From Sistotremastrum niveocremeum HHB9708 (lineage: Eukaryota; Basidiomycota; Agaricomycetes; Sistotremastrales; Sistotremastraceae): a DNA stretch of 64,000 bases. The DNA is taken from NCBI GenBank assembly GCA_001630475.1, contig KV419417.1, positions 136,174 through 200,173 of the forward strand. The letters are read 5' to 3'. Every line of letters starts with the position of its first letter. The first letter of the stretch is position 1. Shown one piece after another: positions 45,501 to 57,053 of the stretch. The notes beneath the pieces are model-generated. The model saw only the letters and a program-made list of their open reading frames with translations. It was not told where the DNA came from and did not search any database. A program made the translations under genes and the position numbers.

Positions 45501-47376
45501 ATGTCTGCTCATGGGTCGCACTCGTCGTCTACGACAAACCTCGTCGGCGTCCACTACCGTGTTGGGAAGAAAATTGGGGAGGGATCATTTGGTGTCATAT
45601 TCGAGGGGACGAACCTATTGAACAGTCAGACTGTGGCAATAAAATTCGTGCGTTGATTTTGTCTATCCGTTTTGCGTTCGAAATGGTCTGATAGGGGAAC
45701 GTCTTGGTGGCTTTCGTATCAAGGAACCGCGCAAGTCAGAAGCGCCCCAGCTGAGAGACGAATGTCGGTCGTATAGGATCCTTGCAGGCTGTCGTGAGTG
45801 AATCGTCCGTGCGGTTCATGGATGGCAAAGATCGAGCCACTTTTATAGCCGGAATACCACAGATATACCATTTTGGCCAAGAGGGGCTGCATAACGTTCT
45901 AGTGCTGGATCTTCTAGGGCCAAGTTTAGAGGATCTCTTCGATATGTGCGGAAGAAAATTCTCAATAAAGACGGTCTGCATGGTCGCGAAACAGATGGTC
46001 AGTCAGGGTGATCAAGAAGTCAGCGCTAAACTAATCGACTTCTTGATAGATCTCAAGAGTACAGACCATCCACGAGAAAAATCTCATCTATAGAGACATC
46101 AAAGTGAGTCCTCCGTCTGCTTCTTACAACGTTCTACGCGGTCTGACGGTTGGTCCATCAGCCCGACAACTTCTTGATCGGCCGCCCAGGAAGCAAGGGT
46201 GCGAATGGTACGCTCTTCCACTCATCATTCTATCGACATGTGATTCATGGCTAATAGTTGTCCACGTCGTTGACTTTGGCATGGCAAAGCAATATCGTGA
46301 CCCTAAAACGAAACAACACATCCCTTATCGAGAACGAAAATCTCTATCTGGTACCGCTCGGTACATGAGTATCAACACTCACTTGGGTCGCGAACAGTCT
46401 CGACGGGACGACTTAGAGGCACTGGGGCATGTTTTCATGTACCTCCTTCGGGGTGGACTCCCTTGGCAGGGGCTCAAGGCTGCCACTAACAAGCAGAAGT
46501 ACGAGAAGATTGGCGAGAAGAAGCAGACAACGCCAATAAAGGAACTATGCGAAGGCTTCCCTGGTATTGTTTCTTCTCCATCATCTGTCTCCATTTCCTG
46601 ATTCATGTGCAGAGGAATTTGGCATCTATCTGAATTACGTGCGGAAGCTCGGATTCGAAGAGACGCCAGACTATGCTTTCTTGAAGGACCTCTTCACTAA
46701 AGTACTGAAGAATACGGGAGAGACTGAAGATGGCGTATACGACTGGATGCTATTGAATGGTACGCGTAACCCTTTTCAATCCGACATTCTTTCTGACCGC
46801 GCAACAGGTGGCAGGGGCTGGGAAGCATCGTCATCGTATTCCAATCTCCTCCAAGCGTCAAATGCTGGCGCTCCTCCTGCTCGTCCTCGGCAAGACAATG
46901 GCCGACGAACCTCACAACAGCAACCCGGCGGCGTCGTGCCCCCATCGCCGGCCCTCGTTCGACACGGATCGAAACAACGGAAGATTCCGACAGCCTTGCA
47001 GCCAGGCGGCGGTGCTGTGACGCCCAATTCAGCAGCTGCTCAAGTCGGTGTAGCCGTCGGCGCTGGCTCACCGCATCCACCTCAGCGACGTATGAGCTCT
47101 CAAATACCACAAACCCCTCAACATCCCTACGCCAATGTCCAGCCACCATCAGAATACAATACCCATGGTCAGGGCACTATAACTGATAGAGGAGAAGAGT
47201 CACTGGGTGGTGCTTATGGCCGTCATTCACCTATGGTGTCGACAGCTACACCGCCTGTTATGAGCAATGTGCGAGCAACGGCTGATCATCCGAATGGTGC
47301 GAATGGCGTTGACTATCACCACGATGAGCATCAGCCTAGTACATTCTGGCGCATCCTCACGTGTCGGTGTGGATGA
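45501..47376 (+). CDS. Casein kinase I, Yck-like, with C-terminal Cys motif
   Basis: The kinase domain is read over several introns. It contains [20 protein letters not shown] (Gly-rich loop), VAIKFEP (catalytic Lys), [18 protein letters not shown] (family hallmark), LIYRDIKPDNFLIG (catalytic loop), [20 protein letters not shown] (casein-kinase-specific DFG variant with KHIPYRE-like motif), [16 protein letters not shown] (SIN motif) and [20 protein letters not shown] disordered Pro/Gln/Ser-rich tail ends in LTCRCG. The closing cysteines resemble the palmitoylated C-terminus of yeast Yck1/Yck2, so the kinase is probably anchored at the plasma membrane. Known roles include nutrient-sensor signalling, endocytosis and morphogenesis. 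The ATG gives [13 protein letters not shown] directly before the domain. Confidence 0.93.
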
Positions 47377-47860
47377 AAGTACAGTTCATGCGGACTACAA
47401 TTCTCCTTTTCTCGCTTTATCGCTATTGGTTAACAGGTTTACAGGTCTCCTCGGATACACTCATTTCTTTGTCATTTCTTTCATTCACATCTTTCTGTCA
47501 TCATTTGTCTCTCGTTTCATTCCCATCTCGCTCACGAAATAATCCCGCGTATCCCACCGTGACACAAACGACGTTCCTTCATTTCATATCTCTTCCGCTT
47601 TCTTTCTTTAATTTTCTCGTTCTTAATATTGATTCCCCTGTTTCTCTCGTTTCTGGTGGGACGTCTATGGATACGACTATATCGATACCTACAATACATC
47701 TATGCACAATCTCAATATTTATATCAGCATTTTCTTTCGAATTTCAGTCATCGGTGCTATAGTGACGTCATATGGCCGGGGTAGCGTCAGTTTCGTCCTG
47801 TGCAGGAGCAGAACTCTCCTCTGCTCCTTGAGCATATACTCTATTTTATCAGCTTAATTC
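47377..47860. other. Intergenic region downstream of the kinase gene
   Basis: T/C-rich sequence with hydrophobic translations in all frames, as expected for untranslated regions. No gene was seen. Confidence 0.4.
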
Positions 47861-49678
47861 ATGTCAGACCTCGCGAAGATTGTCCCTCCCAAAGAACTGG
47901 ATCAACAAGGCCGCAATATCATATTCGAGCACGTCTTCCGCCGTCTGGCAACATACCGCAATGGGCACACACTATACGCTGCCGCAGAACAGGGAGAAGT
48001 GTTGGAGATGGGTGATACAGGACGCGACCTTCAATCACCATTCGAAAAGACTGTAGACGAATGGGCTAATACGCTACTCAAACACGTCTGGGCTGCGTGT
48101 GATCAGGAAGGAGGTACGTCAAACGGTCTGAAGCTATGGAACAAATATAGCTGACGATTGTCACAGAATGCACCCCGTTGAACCCTCTCAAAGATACCTC
48201 GCTCCGAGATCTACCCCGCCTTCCAGATGCCATGCACGTCAGCAAAGTAATGAGCACAGTGCTCTTCCTTCATGTCGCAACTTCCAAAGAATATTCAGCC
48301 CACACTCGATCCTTCATATTCTTATTCTCAGTACCAGACGAAGATGCCATCGTTGCGACGCTTAAAAATCCCGAAAAGGCTTTAGGTGAAGCGGAGAAGC
48401 AAGCTTCACAAGCGAAGGCGAAAGAAGAGAAAAGTGGGAGAATGTGGAGGAGAATCGGTGTTGGTGCCGGAGCTGTTGCTGGAGGTGTTCTGATTGGGGT
48501 CACGGGAGGCTTAGCTGCACCTCTCGTCGGTGCGGGGATCGGGACGTTCTTGGGAGCGATTGGTGTGGGTGGGACAGCGGCAGGCTTGCTTGCGACGGGA
48601 CTTGCAAGTTCGTCGATTGTATGCGGAGCGTTGTTTGGTGCGTACGGGGCTAGATCAACGGCGGGCATGGTTGGGAGGCATACGAAGGAAGTGCAGGACT
48701 TTGAGTTTGTTTCGGTGAGGGAGCCGAGAGAGACTTTGGCGGTGAGGATATGTATAAGTGGGTGGCTTGACTCTCGCGAGGACGTGAAGAAGCCTTGGAC
48801 GGTCTTCAAAGGGGATGATACGTTTGCACTACAGTGGGTTCGTGCTTTATGGTCCGCGGGGTCCGATGAGACTGATGAGGACCAATATTCAGGAAATCGA
48901 GGCACTTGAAGCACTTTCGAATGCCCTCGGCAATCTTGTGAAGAGCAACGCTATCAAATATGTCCGTCTTCAGATCCTGAAACGGACTGTGTTGGCTAGT
49001 CTTCTTGCTGGTCTTTCTCCGCTGGCAATGCTGAAGCTGGGGCAGATCGTTGGTAAGTGCTCATGTGCTCGTCAAACCCATTCGCTCACCAAGACGGGAA
49101 TAGACAACCCATGGTCTAACGCTGTAGCCCTGGCAGTGAAGACAGGCAGGGTCCTGGGTCTCTGCTTGGCCTCACGGGCCTTCGGAACTCGCCCTGTCAC
49201 GCTCGTTGGATATAGCTTGGGGTCCCTCGTGATCTTCGAAGCACTGAAATATCTTGCCAGCCTCCCTGTCGAAGAAACCTTCCACCTGATTCAAGACGTT
49301 TACTTGTTCGGACTTCCCGCTCCAACGACCTCATCAACGTGGAAAAGTGTCCGCCGCGTCGTAGCGGGTCGTTTTGTGAATGGATATGCTGGAAACGATT
49401 ATATCCTGGCTTTCCTTTCTCGAGTAACCGATATCAAATGGGAAGTTGCAGGCTTGACGCCTGTCGCTGTTCAAGGCATCGAGAACGTGGAGTTCGAGGA
49501 TGTCGATGGACATCTGAAATGGAGAGGAATGATTGGAAAGTGCCTGCAGAGACTTGGAGTTGACCAGATTGATGATAGCGAGGTTCGGATACAGAATGAG
49601 ACAGTGGGTGCAAAGATTGCAGAGGAGATGGATAAGGACCTAGATGAAGCTAATATGGACGAGGCGTCGAAGTCTTGA
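47861..49678 (+). CDS. TMCO4 / DUF726 family protein (alpha/beta-hydrolase-like)
   Basis: Four or five exons join in frame. The N-terminal helical part (VDEWANTLLKHVWAACDQEG) is followed by a Lys/Glu-rich segment. A very Gly/Ala-rich hydrophobic region (GVGAGAVAGGVLIG, GLAAPLVGAGIGTFLG) is typical of the family and probably forms a membrane hairpin. The second half contains VTLVGYSLGSLVIFEAL with a nucleophile-elbow serine, VYLFGLPAPT, GRFVNGYAGNDYILAFLSR and HLKWRGMIGKCL, all conserved DUF726 blocks. Relatives are yeast Mil1 and human TMCO4. Mil1 has been linked to clathrin adaptor trafficking at the trans-Golgi network. The lipase-like fold suggests hydrolase activity, not shown. Two introns were placed by frame continuity (LQW-EIEALEALS, QIV-DNPWS). 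Confidence 0.9.
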
Positions 49679-50131
49679 TCTCTTTTAATGCAGGTTGGGC
49701 TTACTGTAATATTCCCTAGAAATGATATTGAGTAATTATAATACAATGAGCTGAATGGAGACGGTGGCGTCTCCGGCGTGATAAAATGACAAGCACATTC
49801 TGAATATAACGGCTGACCACATTCGACTGAACGAACTTCAACGATTTCGACGATTTCGAGGCGAACTGAAAATGACCGTGATGACGGTCAAAATCGGAAT
49901 CCGGAGGCATAAGCCAGTGTGCTAACCGTCGTAAGCGCCTGTCGCGGCTGGGGTTGTCTTGTCTGGTCTTGTGCTTGTCTTGTACGAGAGCTTGCTGCAG
50001 AATCTTCGCGCTCCTTGAATGTCAAATCCTACTAGCATCCGACCAGTCACTCCTACATTTCCCCCAAAACACGTCGCATCTGCTAAAACGGCGCATCCCA
50101 CGTCCACGAACTTTTCCGCAGGGTCGACAAC
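49679..50131. other. Intergenic region upstream of the first JmjC-like gene
   Basis: No gene was seen. The last part (about 49920-50130) is likely promoter and 5' untranslated sequence of the downstream gene. Confidence 0.4.
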
Positions 50132-52903
50132 ATGGCATATCCAACACGGCAGATAACAAAGGCCATCACTAAACTCAAGATGGACTATAGCGAGCAGCTT
50201 GACGCAAGTGGGCCTTCGAATGCCTCGGAACGGTGAGTGTCCTAGCCAACTTTCGTGTTCAAAACACCCACGCGCTTTCTAGGCCTGTTTCTTGGAAAAC
50301 GGCTCCTTTTACTAACGTAACATCGCAGTCCTCGCCTCACCTGCACGATCTAGGTACGTTACTATTCATCTCAAATGAAATGACGCGTCGTTGACCGATG
50401 TACTGCATATGCAGAAGGACAAAGCACGCATCAAGGACTGCGGCAAATCCTCACGCTGAGCTCAAACTTTCGGGAAGTCAGGCACACCCAATACTGCAAA
50501 AAAGACAGGGATGCCGTATTGACGTGTGCTGCGGAGTCGCAGCAACGTGACGAACCCATCATCATCGAGGGTCTTCACAGCGACCCTAACTGGCAAGGAG
50601 GCCTGCTGAACTTCGAATGGCTGAGAGAGAATTGCGCTGAAGAAGGTACTGTCCTATTACCTCTCCATCTAAAACCTTCTGTTGACAAGCTCGTGACCAG
50701 GCATCTCTGTTCAAGATGGCCAAACGGGCACGAGACGTACCGTGAACATGGGTTCTATAGATGGAATCAGCGGTGTACCCGGGACGTCAAGAGCGGGAAA
50801 TCGTGCGTATCACATGTTGCTCAACGCTCAACAAGGGCTCATAGCATCCTTCAGAAAGCATCTACGCCGACGGAGTAGAATGCCCCGAAGCCTGGGAGAA
50901 ATGGCTTGTTAGTGCCGGCGTTCTGCCTGACGAACTGCTCCCTTGCGGCCCGGATGATCTCTTTCAACACATGCCTCTCCAGGTGAGTCCTGTTCCTCTG
51001 GAAGAATTCAGTCCGCCGACAGAGACTTCCAGTTCCGGTCTCAAATTCTCTCCCTTGCCCTCAGTGTCGGCCAATCATCTTCGACACTCCATACAGGACC
51101 TTGTTCCACCGTCACGCACTATCTGACATGTCATGTGCAAGGCCAAGATCCCTCTTTCTGCTTCATCGTCCCCAGAATCGCCTGCCGAAAACTCGTCAAA
51201 TACTTCCGATCAAAATGCAAAGAAATCGATCTAGGCACTAAATCTATTACCATCGAAGATCTCATCGCTTCAGACTGCACAGTCTATGTCGCCGAACAAA
51301 AACTTGGAGACCTTTTAATTGTCCCACCTAATTCATTTCATCAAACTATCAATTCCACTGGACTGAGGCTGACTATGTCGTGGTCGAGAATGCCGATTCA
51401 GAGTCTGAAGTTAGCGCTACATGGAGAACTCGATATATACAGAAGGTATGAAGTCTTCATATCTTCTTCGTTATGCTGACCCTCAAACGTGCCTAGTGTC
51501 TGTCGAGCGGAAATCTATCGATGCAAACTTTTGACATTCTTCGCCGTCGGATTCCTCATCAGGGAGACGCTTGCAAGCGGCTCTCAAACATCCTCACATC
51601 TGGACTATGAGACCGAAACACTCCTCGACCTCTTCCAAGAAATACTCATCGAAGAATGGTCAGAGAATCGTTCTATGATGGTACGCGAACCACGACCATG
51701 GCTCCGCACGGAGGTGAACTCAAACACTGTTCTACGCCTCATCAACTCGGATGACGTCCTCAAGACATGCTACTTCTGCCGATCCGACATCTTCGTGTCA
51801 TGTTTCCGCTGCAATTCATCCGAGTGCAAGTCGTGTCAATATGCTCAAGGCAAAGTATATCTTTGCGTCGGGTGTGTCGTTGAGGGACGAAATTGTGATT
51901 GCAAGAAGCTCGTACCGGTGCAGACTTGTGAATTCGATGACGTACTTGGGATGTACAATATTGCTGCGTCGCTTTTTGATAGACCGTTCTTGACAGATGA
52001 GTCAGTCTATTCTCATACCCACCGTCCTATTCCAAAAACTGACGACGACGGTGACAGGTCAATTCGGGCGTTCGATCATCTGCATTTATTCCACGCAGCG
52101 TATCAACTCAGATGCGTCCCGCGCAAGACAAGAGGCTCGTACCTCTGTCGAATCATCCCCTCTCTAACACACAGTTGTGAAACCCCTATCATTTCCTGCC
52201 AAGGATGCCGCTGTGGCGGCTGCTACGCCCATCTCCTCCACAGATACATATGCTCCGCCGAAGCGATCCTTATGACTCCCGGATCCCGAGGCGACGAAGA
52301 ATGGCATAAATTTCACGGCGTTCGAGAAGATCGGAAAGTTACGTCGTTGAAGAGGTTTGAGTATGAACGACGGACGCATGAGAATCGGCTTGAGGACTAT
52401 AGCATTGCGTGTCGGATGGCGATTGTTGCTCATGAGTATTTGAACGCTGTTCCTGATATTATGGGTCGACCGTTGGGGCTTGGGTGGTATGATATGCCTG
52501 ATTTGCCCGAGGTGAGTAGTTATTGCCAACGATGAAATATAGATGGACTAATGCTCTTCTTTGGTTGAAAGATACATAACCCAGAGCTCGTTCCCGGATA
52601 CTCAAAGAAGAAGACATCAATTTCATTATTCGACGTTGAGCGATGGCCGAAGAACATTCCGAATACAGCTGGTACCGCAAGTCCTGATAGTGAGATGACC
52701 TTGGTCAATGAAGATATGAAGGTATGTGATCACACTCTTCTGAAGACTTGTCTGAGCTCTGAGATTCTCTATTGCAGTCCGATTGTTCCCTATCACCCGC
52801 ACCGGATGACGCATTAGTGAAAGTCGAGGAAAGTCCTGATCAGGCTACAGGGGGAAACAGATACTTCGAGCACCTTTTGGCTTATAATTCGGACTCGGAC
52901 TGA
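50132..52903 (+). CDS. JmjC-like domain protein with Cys-rich zinc-binding-like module, copy 1
   Basis: A multi-exon gene encoding roughly 750 aa. The N-terminal part (PIIIEGLHSDPNWQGG, FEWLRENCAEE, CPEAWEKWLVSAG, DDLFQHMPLQ) resembles JmjN/JmjC-like beginnings. The JmjC-like core has FCFIVPRIACRKLVKYF, VYVAEQKLGDLLIVPPNSFHQTIN and LTMSWSRMP. After it come a helical region (EIYRCKLLTFFAVGF, LLDLFQEILIEEW) and a Cys-rich module: CYFCRSDIFVSCFRC, CKSCQY, LCVGCVVEGRNCDC, resembling zf-4CXXC_R1-type zinc fingers. A conserved C-terminal domain with SCQGCRCGGCYAH follows, then an acidic tail. The pattern suggests a chromatin protein. The second metal-ligand His (FHQT) is present, but the first HxD/E motif is not obvious. 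It has normal CpG density, unlike its tandem paralogue. Confidence 0.75.
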
Positions 52904-53459
52904 AGCAGTTAGCCAGACTTTGTTCGAGACCACTCTGGATCATTTTACGTGTATCCTTTGGCGTAAATGCATGTTTTTTGTCAGAGCTTTGTAGATTTCT
53001 TGTCACGATATAATAGCACGATGGTGTTCATCTGTACATAGAAACGTGGAGTGGAGATTACTGGCACAGTTGGAAACATGTATATGAACCAATACGAACG
53101 AGAGCGGATCCGGAAAGGAAAGCGCCTCGACGCGCCGACGGACGTACTTCGCTAGGAGCTTAGCGGACGTCGATCGTCCTACACGTTGCCCTAATTCCCT
53201 ATCTCTAAAACAATTAACGTGGACATAATCCAATCTAGATAATACATATTTTGCCGATGAACACGAGCTCCGCCGTCTGCTCTTTCTCGCTCTCGCGCTC
53301 TGTCCTTGACTGTCAACATCGACTGCCAGTGGTCCGCGCATCTAGCTCGTAGGACTCTACTCAAGACTCCCGGACTCTCGTTCACTTCATTTCCTTTCGT
53401 ATTAATCCTGCCACTACCCTAGATCTTGCGTCGTTTGACTGGGACGCCCTAATGGGACT
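52904..53459. other. Intergenic region between the two JmjC-like genes
   Basis: No gene was seen. CpG density is normal here, in contrast to the end of the following gene. Confidence 0.4.
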
Positions 53460-56226
53460 ATGGAGAACGCGGAGTTGAACGGTCTAAGTATCGAGAGGCT
53501 GCTCCGCATGGGCAGCCACTTCTCTCCTGTGTCTCGATTCCGTGGACTCGGAATCGAAGATCTTGGAGATGTAATACACCGGGTTGGGGAGACAGGGAGG
53601 CCGATTATTATTTCAAATCTGGATCGACTGCCCACTTGGAGTACACTCCACACTCCGACGATCTCTCCTGAGTGGTTATCGCAGAATTATGGCGATACAT
53701 GTGCGTCTTTCTTCTTCTTCACATGTAGGTGTTCTGATGTTTTTGATTTATTCCTTGTTCCAGTTGTCGATGTTCACCATTCCGATTCCGAGAAAGTAGA
53801 GGACATGTGGCCAATCGACGAATTGATCCACGCAATGCAGAGCAAAAATGGGTCTTGTGGTACAGTTTTCATCCTGTTTCTTGACCGTTAAGCTGACAGG
53901 TTAAAGGACTACGAGGTCTGGACATTGCCTGTCCTAAGCAATGGAAAAACTGGCTTGAGTCAGTAGTTCCCGAAAGTCTTCAACCCAACTGCGGGAACGA
54001 TCTTTTCCAGCATCTACCTTCCAAGGTCGAGTCTTTCATTTTTTCATTGAAAATGTTTATATTAGCTGATGTCAAACTTAGTTCAAAATCATAACACTGC
54101 TTTATTACTTAAACTCTGGCAACACAAAGTCTCTCATGAGACGGCCTCATTGCGCTACCCTGGAATATAACCTCATGTCCTACTCTGAGGATGATGGATC
54201 TGCCTTCTGGTTCTTTGTTGCTCCTGAATCACTCCCAAAATTCTTTGACTATTGCCATAGCAGAGGGGTCAGGCTTGAGCAAGATGAAATTACAGTTTCA
54301 GTTGATGATCTGGTGGACTCTGGTGTTAAAATCTACATTGCTGAGCAAAAGAAAGGAGATCTTATCATTATTCCCCCCAACTCCTTTCACCAACATATAA
54401 ATTGTGGTGGTCTGACTATCCAGATGAGTTGGGCTCAAATGACCCTGCAAAGTCTCCAGAGGTCATTGCATGGGGTGCTTGACTCATACAGAAGGTATGT
54501 CATATATTCTTCTAAATTGTAGGGGTTTTCACTCACAAAAATCAGAATCTGCCAAAAGGAGACTTATAGATGCAAATTGACCACATTCTTTGCATTGAAA
54601 GCATTATCAAAGAAACTGAGAAGAACTGGAGCATCCAAAAGAAGGAAAGATGATAAAGCCACACTGTCTTGCTTGCTGAAGCTTTTTGATGAAATCCTCA
54701 TTGAGGAGTGGTGTGGAACCCAAAGAAACCTTCCTCACTATCAGGCTGTTGACTATGATGCTAAGCCATGGCTCATTTCTGATTCCAGATCTGTGCAAAC
54801 CACTGAAGCAGAGAACCTGCAAGCATGTGATGCTTGCCATGCTGACATTTTTCTCTCATATTTTTCATGCCGAGATGCTCATTGCCATTCTTCAAATGGT
54901 GGTGTGATCATCATCTGTGTTGGCTGTGCAGTTGAAGGCAGAAGGTGTGCATGTGGTAATATGAAACCAATGCAAGCTTTTGAATTCCAATTGCTGTTGT
55001 CAGTAAGGAATAAAGCAGGATCTTTCCTGGGACTTCCTCCCCTGATTGAAGAGTACATTTCTACTTTGATTGCTTTTTGACATTTTTCTGATTATTTACA
55101 CAGAGAAATACCATCTTCTGATCATTTGATGCTATTTGTTGCTGCATGTGAAGTGATGGAATGGACTCCCAACAGGGCTTCAAGATGCAGATTCCAATCT
55201 TCTGGCTCCAAACATCCAACTCTCCAATCCCATCAGACAGAGGATCTTATCATCACTTGTGCCTCTGATCCTTGCAGATTCTATACCTGCATTCCTCACC
55301 TTCTTCTTTCCCAACATATCCACTCTGCTGAAGCCATTCAGAAATCAGACAAATTCAAAGGATATGCACCCTGGCATGCACTTCATTCTTCATCCTCCTC
55401 TCTAGCCAGATACAAGAGCTCATTGGCCAAGTATGGCAATGACTTGCACTTGTGGGATATAGAGACAAGATTGGTCAAAGTTGTATTGGACAACTATGAC
55501 ATAGAGCCAGAGTTTTGTAATGCAGCTATCCAGCCTGGCTGGTATGATAGAAAAGTATCTTCTTTGGTGAACTTATTTTTCACTAACAAATATGTTTCCT
55601 GATGAATTTTTTGGCAGCCTGAACATCCTCTTGGCTCCAATAAGGCAAAGAAGGGACATGGCAAACCTGCAGCTGTTCCAGACCCTCAACCATCTTTACT
55701 AGAGAAGAGGAAGAGGGGTTGCCCATCAAAAGCAGATGCTTCAATGACTGACCACTCCCATAAGAAAAGCAAAACAATGGTGGGGAATAGTCTTCTTTAT
55801 GCACTTCTAAAATCACCTGGAGCAAAGACACAGACACAGACACAGACACAAACAAAGATAGATATGGAAGGGATTAGCACACAGTGAAGCATCTTCACAT
55901 TCTCAGAAAAGCCAATCTTGACTGACCTATCTGGAAAACCCAGGAGTGTTGTTACCCCACCAAATTCTCAGATACAGCAGCTTGAAAAGACTGTTGAAGA
56001 CCTCAGGCAACAAATTTTGCAATTACAGTCTCAACAACAACCAAGCCCTTCAACTCAAACTCAACTTCCAACCCCTCCTTCCAGTCAAGCAAGGTCAAAT
56101 GTATATCTCAATTCTGTTGTCTCAAACAGAGATGGAGGTAGAGGAGCAGTGATTCAAGCAGGTTCAAGCAAGGTAGTCAATTGTTCTACATCAGATGAAG
56201 AAGGCATGTGTTTATTTGCTCATTGA
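53460..56226 (+). CDS. JmjC-like domain protein with Cys-rich module, copy 2 (CpG-depleted 3' part)
   Basis: A tandem paralogue of the gene at 50132-52903 with the same domain order: RPIISNL-like start, CPKQWKNWLES, NDLFQHLPSK, a JmjC-like core (FWFFVAPESLPKFF, IYIAEQKKGDLIIIPPNSFHQHIN, IQMSWAQM), KETYRCKLTTFFAL, LLKLFDEILIEEW, and the Cys-rich module (ACDACHADIFLSYFSC, ICVGCAVEGRRCACGN). Copy 2 then has its own Lys-rich stretch (HKKSKTM), a TQTQTQTQTK repeat from a CACAGA microsatellite, and, after a 60-base intron (55884-55943), a short coiled coil (QLEKTVEDLRQQILQLQSQ). From about 54154 onward the DNA has practically no CpG, and arginines are encoded only by AGA or AGG save one CGA. The frame is open throughout, so the gene appears to be under selection. 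The end at 56226 is tentative. Confidence 0.72.
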
Positions 56227-56761
56227 TGGCAACTCAATGCTGAACTTACATCCTCCAAGCCTATTGGCAATGTGTAGATCAAACTAGAGAAGAATCTCCA
56301 GAAATAGGAAGCCTGGAAACTCTCCTTGAGAGATTGAACAGGAAAGGATCATCAGGCAACAGTAGCCCTGAAATAGTCCATCTGAAGAAATTGGACATGA
56401 GAGAGATGGAATCAATGTGACCAGAGATATTGTAGTATAACCTTGACAAAAATGAGTCAGTGCAATTTAGTTGTATATTGGGTGCAATCCTGAAAATGAG
56501 TTTGTAACTTGGAAGCATTCAAGTCTTTCAAGATTTTGGAAGAAATCTCAATTGGTATTTCACATAGATCAAGAGTGATAATCCAGATGTCTGAAAATAC
56601 ACTGATGTGAACTGCTGATGCATTCATCTCCATCTTTGAGACTTACCACACCATTTTGAGACCAGAACATCACCAACCAAAGGATGCTACTCAAGACATT
56701 TTTGTGCACAGAAAAATACAAATACAGCACAGCAACTACAACCCTAAATAAATCAGCAAAA
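54154..56761. other. CpG-depleted block
   Basis: Reading base by base, I find only one CG dinucleotide (at about 54871) in roughly 2.6 kb, while TG and CA are abundant. Directly before (53460-54010) and after (56762 onward) CpG is common. The block covers most of copy 2 of the JmjC-like gene and about 530 bases beyond its stop. This is the expected mark of long-term cytosine methylation at CpG followed by deamination. Active methylation today is inferred. Confidence 0.85.
55826..55850. repeat. CACAGA microsatellite within coding sequence
   Basis: Four to five tandem hexamers (CACAGA and one variant) encode alternating Thr and Gln in copy 2 of the JmjC-like gene. Copy 1 has no counterpart. 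Confidence 0.7.
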
Positions 56762-57053
56762 GCGATCACTGTAGACAAAAACGTTATCTTGAGTAAATAG
56801 CAATATACATTGAGGTTCATAGAACTCGCCTTTTGAGTTTGGCTCGCCGGTCTAACAAAGCTTCACTAAGCTGTCCCTCTTTTCGCGCCTTCTTGAGCTA
56901 TAGCCAAGGTCAGATTATCGATTGGTTACGCTTTGATGGCTATCGTACCGCACGAGTATCTTCCTGAGAAACCACCGACCGCCCAGCGCCCCACGTATGA
57001 AACGTTCGGCTACACAATCATTCAGTGTCGTCTTGAAGCATTCTCGAGAGGAC
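56227..57053. other. Intergenic region between JmjC-like copy 2 and FRG1
   Basis: The first 535 bases belong to the CpG-depleted block and encode nothing recognisable. From 56762 the composition returns to normal. It contains the 3' ends of two convergent genes. Confidence 0.4.

Noticed and set aside
48270-48914. A 214-codon minus-strand open frame
   Set aside because: It is the antisense shadow of the strongly coding Gly/Ala-rich exon of the TMCO4-like gene. It has no homology-like features of its own.
53460-56226. Copy 2 of the JmjC-like gene as a dead, methylated pseudogene
   Set aside because: The frame remains open across all conserved blocks, and the introns still have standard borders despite heavy CpG loss.
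54154-56761. Horizontal transfer as the cause of the CpG-poor block
   Set aside because: The block starts in the middle of a gene whose first exons have normal CpG and whose tandem paralogue is close by, so a local mutational process fits better.
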